Source of the DNA: Talpa occidentalis
Taxonomy: Eukaryota; Chordata; Mammalia; Eulipotyphla; Talpidae
NCBI RefSeq assembly: GCF_014898055.3
Contig: NW_023605194.1
Location: 98,587,258 to 98,651,257 of the forward strand
Direction: 5' to 3'
Length of the DNA stretch: 64,000 nt
Position 1 is the stretch's first letter; the number at the start of each line of letters is the position of its first letter. A program made the position numbers and the translations under genes. Shown here one piece after another: positions 36,087 to 46,136 of the stretch. The notes below the pieces were generated by a model. It saw nothing but the letters and a program-made list of their open reading frames with translations, was not told where the DNA came from and made no database searches.

Positions 36087-36402
36087 GGGCCTCCCCGGTG
36101 GCGCAGCGGTTGAGCGCTGGGTTGCGAAGCTGCCCGCGGCCTCTGCGACGCCGGTTCAATCCCCGGCTGCTCCCCGGCCACTGGAGGAGGGCCCCACATG
36201 GCGCGCAGACCTCTCCTGCCGCCCGCTGCTCCCCTCAGCAGTGTACTTCGGTCCTTCTGCCTGCTCTGCTCCCTGCCCTGGCTCTGGTGAATTCTCTCAC
36301 CCTCCTGCGCTTCTGACTGTACCCAGTGCATGTATAAACAAACAAACAAACAATAAATAAATAAATAAAAACATGCCTCTATTAAAAAAAAAAAAAAAAA
36401 AC
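36087..36402 (+). mobile_element. tRNA-derived SINE, young subfamily (A)
   Basis: GGGCCTCCCCGGTGGCGCAGC start, B box GGTTCAATCCCCGG, full body, then CATGTATAAACAAAC, (AAAT)n, ACATGCCTCTATT and poly(A). A perfect 14-bp TSD, GAAAATCATTATGA, occurs at 36073-36086 and 36403-36416. The CATGCCTCTAT segment in the tail is shared with the copies at 14.7 and 38.0 kb. Confidence 0.95.
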
Positions 36403-36419
36403 GAAAATCATTATGAATA

Positions 36420-36860
36420 TTATTACTATCAAGAAAATCCTTCAAGCACTTTTAATGGAAGTTTTAGTATCGGCATAAAATTGTAAAATGGAATGGTGAC
36501 TTTAGTACTTGCTACATCAAAGTTGTTCCATATTTGTTTTGAAAATCTTAATGATGAATGCTTTTAATTTTTTCCCATTTGATACTAGGAATCACTTGTT
36601 TTGTTTATGCTATCTTTTGCCAGATTTTATTATAAATTTTTATAAAGTGGAATGTTTTGTTACATTACTTCACATTTTATGTATTCTGGGTTTCCTGTCT
36701 TAGTCAGGAAAGCCTTATTTATATATGCAAGGTTAAAGTTAAAACCTTGATTAAGATAGGAAACCCAAAATGTATATATATGTTTTGTAAGTCAGTTTTC
36801 TTTCAAGACACCCATAGCCCTCCATCCAAGTGCACTCTGCCTCCTGCCTGCCCCTTACAG
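36420..36860. other. Unassigned sequence with a hairpin-forming segment
   Basis: AT-rich, unique-looking. It contains the 87-nt imperfect inverted repeat at 36,684-36,770 listed separately. Confidence 0.5.
36684..36770. other. Imperfect inverted repeat / pre-miRNA-sized hairpin
   Basis: The arm TTCTGGGTTTCCTGTCTTAG.. (36684-36708) pairs with ..CTTGATTAAGATAGGAAACCC.. (36745-36770). Pairing uses about 24 pairs, including two G-U wobbles (as RNA), one C-A mismatch and one bulge, closing a loop of about 36 nt. The size fits a microRNA precursor or a small inverted-repeat (MITE-like) relic. No miRNA is recognised by sequence. Confidence 0.45.
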
Positions 36861-36874
36861 TCAGATTTCTAGGG

Positions 36875-37265
36875 TTTGTTTTAGTTTGGTTTTGTCTACC
36901 CCTTTGTTTTGTTTCTCTATATTGCACGTATGAGTGAAATTATCAATATTTGTCTTTCTCCTTCTTATATATTTCACTTGTATAATCCCCTCCAGTTCTG
37001 TCCATGTTGTCAGGAATGGCAAGATTTCATCTTTTTTATAGCTGAGTAATATTCCATTGTGCATATATACCACATCTTAATCCACTCATGTGTCCTTGGG
37101 TGCTTAGGTTGTTGTTTCTATATCTTGGCCATTGTAAACAGTGCTACAACAACATAGCAGTGCATATATCTCTTCAAATGAGTGTTTTTGCATTCTCAGG
37201 TAGATACCTGTTGAATTGTATGTAGTACATCTACTTTTAATGTTTTGAGAAACCTCCATACTGTT
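36875..37265 (-). mobile_element. Old LINE-1 ORF2 C-terminal fragment
   Basis: Plus-strand reverse-complement landmarks are CACGTATGAGTGAAATTATC, CAGTTCTGTCCATGTTGTCA, GCTGAGTAATATTCCATTGTG, CATATATACCACATCTTAATCC and GGTAGATACCTGTTG. These are the standard L1 ORF2 C-terminal region. The minus frame 36,861-37,073 retains an MVYMHNGILLSYKKDEILPF-like remnant of the MEYYSAIKK segment. It is frameshifted and inactive. Confidence 0.82.
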
Positions 37266-37309
37266 TTCCAAGTAGGGGAAGAGAGACAGAGGAATAGAGA
37301 ACTGCATAT

Positions 37310-37425
37310 TTTTAAAAATTTTTTTTTGTTATTGAAGCAGCATTGCTTTATAACATTATATAGGTTCCAGGTGTACATAACTATAAATCAACATCTGTAT
37401 ATACTACATTAAGATCAGTATTAAA
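37310..37425 (-). mobile_element. Old LINE-1 3' end fragment
   Basis: TTTTTTTTGTTATTGAAGCAGC, TTATAACATTATATAGGTTCC and AGGTGTACATAACTATAAATCAACATCTGTATATACTACA parallel the 3' end seen at 21,735 in the older L1. It is a separate truncated insertion from the adjacent ORF2 fragment, because a 3' end would lie on the other side of that fragment. Confidence 0.6.
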
Positions 37426-37699
37426 AGACCAATTCTGTCCTTCACTATACAATTGATCTCTTTTAATGCCTTTACCTATCCTTCTTTGCTCAGGAATCTG
37501 TCTTGCAGACTACTTCCTCATCTTTCCTGGAGCAGTAATTCCTTAGATTTCCTGTTTCTAATGTTTTGCTAGACCTTCACTCTCATTGAGATTTTGGATA
37601 GTAATGGTTACCTTGGAAACCTTCATCTGGCAGAGAGTTCTGGAATTAATTCCCCAATGAGTGAATTTTAGCTCATTAGAAAATTTTCATGATTCCAGA

Positions 37700-37830
37700 C
37701 AAATTAAGTAGAATGCAAACTCCATGAAGCTCTGAGTATTATTCTGATTCCTATTATTCCCCCAACCTCTACCATACTCCTGGCAGAGAGCAGATATAGA
37801 TATCAGTAAATATTTGTTGAATAGAAAATT
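37700..37830 (+). repeat. L2-like LINE 3' relic
   Basis: GTAGAATGCAAACTCCATGAAGC, CCTCTACCATACTCCTGGCAGAGAGCAG and ATCAGTAAATATTTGTTGAATAGAAA follow the L2 3' consensus order. Confidence 0.65.
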
Positions 37831-38002
37831 GATTCAGTAATTTATAATTAGACACATGAATGTGTGGGAAATATACAATAGTCTTTCCTGGTCTATATAA
37901 AGCGTAAAATTCTATTTACATATTCTTAGAAAAGACTGTACATATTTCAATCTAAAAATATCTAGAGGAATGTCACAAAAACTACTCGGGCTTAAGGCTT
38001 TT

Positions 38003-38314
38003 TTTTTTTTTTTTTATAGAGGCATGCTTTATTTATTTATTTATTTTGTTTGTTTGTTTGTTTATACATGCATTGGGTACAGTCAGAAGCGCGGGAGGGT
38101 GAGAGAATTCACCAGAGCTAGAGCGGGGAGCAGAACAGGCAGAAGGACCGAAGTACACTGCTGAGGGGAGCAGCGGGCGGCAGCAGGAGAGGTCTGCGCG
38201 CCATGTGGGACCCTCCTCTGGTGGCCGGGGAGCAGCCGGGGATCGAACCGGCACTGCAGAGGCTGCGGGCAGCTTCGCAACCCAGCGCTCAACCGCTGCG
38301 CCACCGGGGAGGCC
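38003..38314 (-). mobile_element. tRNA-derived SINE, young subfamily (A)
   Basis: Minus strand: GGCCTCCCCGGTGGCGCAGCG (A box), GGTTCGATCCCCGGC (B box), full body, tail with AAACAAACAAAC, AAATAAATAAA, GCATGCCTCTATAAAA and poly(A). A perfect 16-bp TSD, CGGGCTTAAGGCTTTT, occurs at 37987-38002 and 38315-38330. CpGs are well preserved, so it is young. Confidence 0.95.
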
Positions 38315-38334
38315 CGGGCTTAAGGCTTTTCCTT

Positions 38335-39190
38335 AAAATATTTTATCTTACATTTCCCTTTGTCATTCTCATTGACTATTTTTAAAATCTGCATAAACTT
38401 TTGCATATTATTTTGCTTTTTTAATCTAGGATATGAATATAGCACAGGTACGACCTTGAACTATATATCAGTCATTTACAAAGCCTATTAGCTCATCGAT
38501 GTCTGTTTTCCTCTTTAGATATATTATACAAATTTAAAAATAATAATTCTTTAAAATATGAAGTAAATTAAGAATGTGACATTTTTCATGTTTTTTTCTT
38601 ACATCAAAGAGCCTAATCAATGACAACTTTAAAGCCATTTCTACCACATGTGGGTTTATTAAAAAGGACAATTTTTATTAAATTTTTTTTTTCACTTCAC
38701 TGTAGGAGAAATATAACATGTAGCCCAGTTAGGATATAAATCAGCCAGGTGAAGGCAGCTTTCTGTTTGGTATGCTGCTGGTCTTAGTTTTACACTGTGT
38801 CTTTGAATTCAACCCAATTCAGGTATCTAGAAAAAGACCTAAAGACTTTCAATAGCTCTGTATGTTTTAATAACAACCTTATTATTTTCAGCCTTAACAA
38901 TTAACAGGATGAATTGAAAATTATGTAATTATGAAGAAAAACATGTGTTCTAATATATAAATACATTGCAAATGATATGTATTAGAGTTAAAGTATTAAA
39001 TTTCAATTTCTTCTATAAAAAAGTACTTCCATGGCAAAATGAAGTGCACTGGCAGGGCTTTGTAACCCAGTTGTGGGAGTTTCTGCCAGCTTTGTCTTTG
39101 TCACATTACACACACCCCATCCTGCTTCAGGGCACTCAGTACCAGCTACATAGAATCCACAGTGAAAGCACTCAAGGTTTTTTAATATAA
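38335..39190. other. AT-rich unassigned sequence
   Basis: No gene or confident repeat is recognised. Confidence 0.5.
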
Positions 39191-39199
39191 AAGAAATAA

Positions 39200-39345
39200 A
39201 CTTCTGTGCTCTTTAGTCAATTGTATTAGCTTGTTTAGTTTACATAGAAGTTCATCAAGATGAGTATTATATTCATTTCCAGTTTACGGATTAGAAAACC
39301 GAAACAGAGGTTAAATCATACCATATACATCATAGAGTTGGTTGG
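39200..39345 (-). repeat. MIR SINE relic (partial)
   Basis: TTGTATTAGCTTGTTTAGTTTACATAGAAG, CATCAAGATGAGTATTATATTC and TTTACGGATTAGAAAACCGAAACAGAGGTTAA match reverse-complement MIR core landmarks. Confidence 0.55.
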
Positions 39346-39809
39346 ACTTAATTGGCATATTGTCTAAGTGGAAAGAAAAAGTTTTGAACAACTGAACAAA
39401 AGCGCAGTAGAAAATCAATTAGACAGGTTAATAATAATTTACACACAATGTGGTTTTAGGATAGGGTTAGTTGTTTGTCTTGGAATCAAAACTTACTTGC
39501 TTACTTCCCTTTTTACAGAAACTAGTCATTATCAGAAAAATGTCTTCAGGGAATTGTCCACCAGAAAAAAAAAAAGTATAATCATCTTAGAATAACTCTT
39601 CGCTTAAAGGAAGTGTTTTTTTTTTAACAACAAAAAGTTACTTTGTTCTTTTACAGATAGGTGTCTTCCACTTCGGTTGGGAACCTTGTTTTTCTTTGGT
39701 TATTGCTGCACAATAGAGACACTAGCAGTGGAGTACAACTTGAATATCTAAAAATATTTTAGACAGAATTTGTTGATTTTTTCTTTATTTTTTAAAACAT
39801 GCCTTTTTA

Positions 39810-40040
39810 GGCTAATCAATACAAAGTAAACATCAAAATCAACAAGCAACTATAAACCAGAGACATACTGTGGGGGGCCGGCGAGGAGCTGGCAGGGAGA
39901 GGAAGGACTAGAGTCAAAATAAGGGGGGAAGTCCAATTGTATGGGGAATATAACCAAAATGAAAATGCATGCATTGTGCAAAGATGAAAAAAGATATAAG
40001 AATTATATAAAATAAAATAGTTAAATAAAAAAACCAAAAA
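39810..40040 (+). mobile_element. 5'-truncated LINE-1 3' UTR (about 230 bp)
   Basis: Shares AAAATCAACAAGCAACTATA, AACCAGAGACAT, GTCAAAATAAGGGGG and CAATTGTATGGGGAATATAA with the reverse complement of 46,150-46,290, so it is the same L1 subfamily as the large 46-kb copy. It has an A-rich 3' tail and an ATGCCTTTTTA duplication on both sides (about 39,799-39,809 and 40,043-40,053). Confidence 0.78.
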
Positions 40041-40384
40041 AAATGCCTTTTTAAAACAAACAAACAAACTTTCTTTCCTCTCTCCATTTTCCTCTCTCCT
40101 GCTCCTAAACCCTTTACAAATTTTTTGCCCCCTATACCTAACTGAACCAACTGAGATTGGAATATTAGCTTATGAGACGTCTTTCATCGTGCTGAAATGT
40201 AGTTGCTGGTGTAACCTATTCAGTTTTATTTTTACTAAAACCCTCTCCCCAGAGCACTGCAGTCCTTGCTACCTTTGGCATGGCATGCTAGTGCATGGGG
40301 GCAGTTAGCTCGGGTATTGGTGAATCTGACCTCCAGTTCTCACTGTCACCAATGAGTTGAATGACCTTGATTAATAAAAATTAT

Positions 40385-40625
40385 TAATATCTTTGAGCAC
40401 TGCCAATATGCTGGATACTTGTCTGATTACATTGCATGTGTTAGTTTATTTAGTCTACATAGAAACCCATCAAGAGCAACGTAATTGTCATTCCCAGCTA
40501 CCAGATTAGGAAATTGAAACAGAGAAAATACTATGTTCAATGTTTTGAAGTCAGAAAGTAAAAGGATCTAGAATTAAACTCAGTCCATTCAGCTACTGAA
40601 CCTGCCTTCCTGTCCTGTACTTTAC
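40385..40625 (-). repeat. MIR SINE relic
   Basis: TTTGAGCACTGCCAATATGC, CATGTGTTAGTTTATTTAGTC, TACCAGATTAGGAAATTGAAAC, AGTCAGAAAGTAAAAGGATC and TAAACTCAGTCCATTCAG follow reverse-complement MIR order. Confidence 0.7.
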
Positions 40626-40699
40626 ACCTCAAGTTATTTAACCATGATAATACTACTTACTCTTCTGTAAAATAAGGATGCGTCTCTGCTGATCCATTT

Positions 40700-43370
40700 G
40701 ACAGTTTATATTTCAAACAGTTTATTAACATTGAATAACTAGGTTATTATTGAGTGTCACTTAGTTGTGATTCATTGGGATCTCATATAACCAACAACCT
40801 CCCAATACTTCCCAATGCACCAGTATCAATCTTGTGAAAAATAAGACTTCTCAAGGCCATAGAAAGCCTTTAGCTTGCTGATAGAGGTCAGTAGCTGGCC
40901 CGGAACAGCTGGAGCAAGTTCTAAATCATCTGCAAAATGGACTATTCAGACACTGGACAAATTTGGCTCCATGTTTTCTTCCTTACTGCCATCTGACAAT
41001 GACACATTGGTGTGTCTACCTCTCTTTCTCATGATAATGTGCTTGGCTGGATCCTAATGGTATGGAACAGTTTGCATCTCGAAGTGACTTTCATCTTGTA
41101 GAATTAGAAAACTTTGATCTGAACATTACTTATTGGTGTATTAAGTCTCCAACATTGGCCATGTTTCCACAGTGGTTTGCTAACTATTGCAAGATGTTAA
41201 TGAATCTTTTGCTGCATCTATATTTTCCACAAGATGGCATTGTAATTGAAAGTTAAAGGTCTGTAGAAATTTTTTTTAGGTTAAATTAACCCAAAACTGA
41301 AAAAAAGCTAAAGTTGGCCTTAGATGTTCTTATTGGCATTGTTCACTTGGTTTTAATGAGATCTGAAGTGTTTTATGGAGCATGGACAATCTTGGTGCTT
41401 AGTGAATAAAATGTAACTTGGTCAGCTCCCTCAGCTTCCTGCCATACTCGAACAAACTTCAGAAGAGCTTTTCTGTGTTTTGTTCATGTACTCTATTTGT
41501 TATTTACTTTACAAGTGACTCTTAAAATCATTTCTGAAAGTTATTGGATTGTCACTACTACAGAGAAGAGGATTTAAGTAATCCAAAAATATAATTTTTC
41601 CAACTTTTTCTTGGTTGAACAAAGAGAGAAGACCAGAGAGATTTCATTTTAATTAGTATAGTAGAATAAAACCATTGCATTATAAACATGTGAACATAGC
41701 AACAGTCATGCAGTAAGGAGTCAATGTGTTGACTGCATAATAAGAAGTAAGAGAGATACCAAAGAAAAGAAATGATGCAAGAACCACATTTTTAAAGTAC
41801 TAACAAAGGACCAGTAAATATTTATTTAAAATTATGGATCTCTAGAAATGTCATGATTACATAATCTCTAGAATATATGTTTTCCATCATATAATGTTGT
41901 TAATGGATTTTATTTTGGTTGCTTTCTCTAGGGTTAATATCTGGCTTACCCTAATGGGTGCATGTAAATATTGACCCACAAAACTTCTGTTGTCCACAGT
42001 AGAGGTAATATTTGTAAGTACAGCAAAGGGAATTATCTAACAGCAATGTCCGAGATAGAGTTGAGAGGACTTGTTACTAAAATAGTGGAAGCCTTCACTC
42101 TAACACTTGGGTAGGGCGAGAGAGGGCAGCTAGTCCCTGGTGACCTTCTCTAGAGAAATCTGATGCACAATATGAGTCCAGTTGGTTCCAGCATTGCATG
42201 GCTCTGTTATGACACAGACATGATCAAAGATAACTAACCCCTAGACCAGTTGTGATGAGCACTTCATCTTAAGATCTGAACTTGAGTATTTATAGTCAAA
42301 ATATATTTTGCTCTAGTCTTTACAAATGGAAGAAATTATCCATTTTGATATAAACCAGAGAATGCCAAGCAGCAATTTGGGATAAACAGACAGTCCACAG
42401 AGCATGCTGAGTGAGCATAAATGAAACACTCTCTATAGAAGCTGAAGGATTCTAAGTAGGAAAGTGCACAGGTCTGATTTATTTGCTAAAGCCTTGCATC
42501 TGAATAGAGAATGGATTGCAATGGAGGCAATTGAAACTGGGGAGACTGTTTCCTTTTAGCAAAAGATAAAGATCTGAACTAGCACAGGTTAGTAAGTATA
42601 TGGAAATGTGGATTTTCAGAATTACTTATGAGAAAAAAATATGCCCGGGCTTGATAATTAAGGAATGTGAGCGGAGGAAGGCGCGTGCTGACTCGGGCTG
42701 CTGATGTAGGTGCCTGGGTAGATTTCATTTTCATTCTTGGAGTTAGGCAATCTAGGAAGAGGGTTATTTTTGGAAGATGATGAATTCAGTTGTTCAGAGG
42801 TTTTGTTTTCTTTTGGAATACACTTGATTTGGGGGAGGAAATTCAGTTATTTAAAGCTGATGATGTGTGTTCTTTAGGAGAGAGTTGAAAAAGAGAAGCT
42901 GAGGCTGACGGAGGCCATACCTACTTCGCCTTCCTGCCTGTCCTGTCTTGTCCATTGTTCTCATATTTCTGAAACTTATCTGTGAAACATGTATCTATCC
43001 TGTAAAGGATTTAGCTTTTGGCCTTGACTGTTCTGGATTTAGGTTTTGGGGAGGTCATGGTGGACAGGTCTTGATTGCTTACGAAGTCAGATGATAGAAT
43101 GTGAATTTTTGCAAATCCATATATGGACATTTAGAAATCTATAACTTACTAGTTTTCTTGAGATTCCCAGAAAAAGACAAAGCATCCGTAGTGCTGACAT
43201 CCTCAGTTTTGAAGATATGTTACTTCTAAGGACTCCTGGGCCATGTCATAGTTGCCCATTGTTCTAAGAGATAGTCATGGACTTTGTGGGTCTGCAGAGG
43301 CCACAGGGCTCATGCAGGCCTGACTCTGTATGTCCACATCATTTCTTTTCTAGTATAAAATATGGGGGCC
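40700..43370. other. Unassigned sequence, no gene seen
   Basis: Unique-looking sequence. Short frames at 40,875-41,256 have no motif. A CpG-containing patch, GCGGAGGAAGGCGCGTGCTGA, lies near 42,670. Confidence 0.45.
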
Positions 43371-43375
43371 TCTCG

Positions 43376-43630
43376 GGGGCCTCCCTGGTGGCACGGGGGT
43401 TAAGTCATAGCACTATGAAGCAATCCGTAGCTACAGCAGCATGAGTTCGATCCCTGGCCAGGGAGGTGACCCATATGGTGCAGCAGACCTCTCCTGCACC
43501 CACTGCTCCCCTCAACAGTGTATTTCAGTATATCTACCTGTTCTGCTCCCCACTCTGTCTCTGGTGAATCCTCTCACCCCCCCTGTACCTCTGGCCTGTA
43601 CCCCAGTTCTTGTATGCATAAATAAACAAA
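43376..43630 (+). mobile_element. tRNA-derived SINE, older subfamily (B)
   Basis: GGGGCCTCCCTGGTGGCACGG start, AGTTCGATCCCTGGCC B box, CTCTGTCTCTGGTGAATCC body, CTGTACCCCAGTTCTTGTATG, tail ATAAATAAACAAA. A clean TSD is not visible. A GGGGGCCTC run at 43,364 precedes the start, perhaps a small duplication of the SINE's own 5' end. Confidence 0.85.
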
Positions 43631-43649
43631 TATTATTGAACATATACCT

Positions 43650-45050
43650 GCCTTGATTTCAACATGGGTAAACGGGACCACTGTGAGCAGTAAGAGAAAT
43701 CTTATGTAATAGCAGGCACTTGGTTTTTTCAGTCTGAGACATTTATGATCAGGGTAAAGAAAGTATCTGCAACTGTTTCAGTTTTACTGTCTAAAGTGTA
43801 TTTGCTGGAGGAACATGGTGTATGCATGACCCTAGCAGAACATTCCAGATGTGACCTGAAAGTCACATGAAGGTTCTAGGATATCTATATCCTGTCTAAT
43901 GAATTTACCTTTCCTAGAAGTGAAATTGGGAGCTAAGAAGAATTCTTGGAAGATAACGAGAACTGGTTCATCTGTGTCTGTGGTAACAAGAAAATTAATA
44001 CTATCTTCTAGTCTGGCAATGATCTTAGCACAGATAAACATGGACCTTTTTATTTGCATAGAGACAACGGAATGATATATGGCTATTATGAAATCTTATT
44101 TGATACTTGATGAACAAAGGGAAGCAAAAATGGGGAATATCAGTCCTAAATAAAAGATAAGGGAATCATTATTCAAAATGTTAATGAGAAAGCCATGGAG
44201 CTCTTCTCCATTACAGAAAGAATTTTAGCACAAATTTAATCATATTATTTAGTCTTTATTATTTGATGTATAAGCATTGTTACAATCTCATTTTTAGCCT
44301 CCATGCAGATATATACATTTTATGTGACCTGTACCTGTCACCAATAATTCTTTGGGAATAGATATAATCTAAATGAGATTGCAGATTCTTCACAATTTCA
44401 TCACAAATTTCAAAATCATGTGTTGACAGCAAAAAATAATCACTAAGATAAATGTGACTCAAGATGATATTTGGAATCATACTTTTTTCTTTTAGTTTCA
44501 TAACAACTGGGGACTGACTATATGGATCTCATTTTAAATGTCTCTGAATTTACATTCAGTTTGGATAAATAGTCAGAGGAAGATTTTTTGCAGAACTATT
44601 CAATAAGTAATAATCTTTAAGAAAATATATTTTCTTAAAATATGTATAGCAGAGGGACAAGTTATTTGTATGCCATAATATATATATGCCATAATATTCC
44701 ATATTAAGTCATAAAGCTAAAGATGTTTCTGTAACTGAGATTCATAGTTGTTCATTTTTTTTTTCTGTCCTAGAATTTCTCTGGAGAGTGAGTGAGAGCT
44801 TATTTAAGAGACTTTTGCATTTTATGAGTAATAATTCTCATAACATCTTAGTACATGTGTGTCTGCAAGTTAGGATAAAGTACAGTCAACTAGAAAGAAT
44901 ACCTGTTTCAAGAACACTTACCTGTTAGCATACTAAATCAATTATAAAGAGCAAAGCCTTTCCTCTGGAGACAAATGCAGTGCCTTTGGAGTGATTCCAT
45001 TTATTTCCTTTTCAGGAATTCTTTAAGATAAATTCTAAGGCAAGGCATCA
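43650..45050. other. AT-rich sequence, no gene seen
   Basis: Unique-looking AT-rich DNA. It contains a perfect AT-rich 24-bp palindrome centred at 44,627/44,628 and a run of short frames without features. Confidence 0.5.
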
Positions 45051-45064
45051 TAAGAAAGATTTTA

Positions 45065-45336
45065 GGGCCTCCCCGGTGGCGCAGCGGTTGAGCTCTGGGC
45101 TGCGAAGCTGCCCGAAGCCTCTGCAGCGTTGGTTCAATCCCTGGCCACTGGGCGAGGGTCCCACATGGTGCGCAGACCTCTCCTGCCGCCCGCTGCTCCC
45201 CTCAGCAGTGTACTTCGGTCCTTCTGCCTGCTCTGCTCCCCGCTCTGGCTCTGGTGGATTCTCTCACCCTCCTGCGCTTCTGACTGTACCCAGTGCTTGA
45301 ATAAATAAATAAATCAATCTTTAGGGAAAAAAAAAA
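45065..45336 (+). mobile_element. tRNA-derived SINE, young subfamily (A), first of a stacked pair
   Basis: GGGCCTCCCCGGTGGCGCAGC start, degenerate B box GGTTCAATCCC, a small deletion after the tRNA part, tail GCTTGAATAAATAAATAAATC, TTTAG, poly(A). Left flank AAGAAAGATTTTAG (45,052-45,065) and right flank AAGAAAGCGATTTTAG (45,338-45,352) form its TSD, apart from a 2-bp GC difference. Confidence 0.9.
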
Positions 45337-45352
45337 AAGAAAGCGATTTTAG

Positions 45353-45606
45353 AGGCCTTCCCAGTGTCTCAAGGGGTTAAGCATAGCACTATGAAGCTAT
45401 CCCTGGACGGCCAAGGAGCTACCCACATGGCACAGCACACCTCTTCTGTCTGGCCCACCATTCCCCTCAGCAGTGTATTTCAGTCAGTCTGCCTGTTCTG
45501 CTCCCCACTCTGTCTCTGGTGAATCCTCTCACCCACCCCACTGCCACCCCCCTACCTTTAGCGTGTACTCCAGTACTTGTATGCATAAATAAATCTCTAA
45601 AAAAAA
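45353..45606 (+). mobile_element. tRNA-derived SINE, older subfamily (B), second of a stacked pair
   Basis: AGGCCTTCCCAGTGTCTCAAG start (degenerate A box), no recognisable B box because the region around 45,400 is shortened, CTCTGTCTCTGGTGAATCC body, TGTACTCCAGTACTTGTATG and AAATAAATC tail. It is followed by AAGAGATTTTAG (45,607-45,618), the third occurrence of the same target sequence. Confidence 0.88.
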
Positions 45607-45619
45607 AGAGATTTTAGTG

Positions 45620-46116
45620 GAAAGTTTAAGCATATAATCTTAGAACTAGGTTTTCAAAATTGAGTATGTTTCAGTTTTTAATTTAGGCTCATAAATTGCT
45701 AAATAAAGAAAAAGATCAATATTTCCCCTCCATTGTCATTCATAGAAAAATTTCTAAACTGTGTGAGATACATTTTATTTTTGTAGTTATCCAGTTATCT
45801 CATTTGATTTGTTCTGTTTCCTTATGAAACTATGTTCTCATTATTTTCTTTAATGATCTAAAATTAAGGAACTATGAGTAGTAGTCATGAGCAACTATGT
45901 CATTTCTCTCAGAGAAAATTGTTACATATAGGAAAGGAGTAAACTCCATGAAACACAAACATGTTATCCATTATTGTAAATAAATTTCAATTTTCTGATG
46001 AAGACAAGAACACATTTTCATAACCAATGGTTTTCATGTCTTCTTGAATCAATAGATTCTTTATAAAAATGCTTTCTTTTTGTAGTTCAAAAACCCTGTC
46101 AACTTCCATTATTTCT
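45620..46116. other. AT-rich sequence, no gene seen
   Basis: Unique-looking sequence up to the L1 target-site duplication. No features. Confidence 0.5.
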
Positions 46117-46136
46117 AATGATTTGCAAAATATCTT

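Noticed and set aside
44616..44639. Perfect 24-bp AT-rich palindrome
   Set aside because: Composed of A/T runs in AT-rich sequence, where chance palindromes are expected. No replication or regulatory context.
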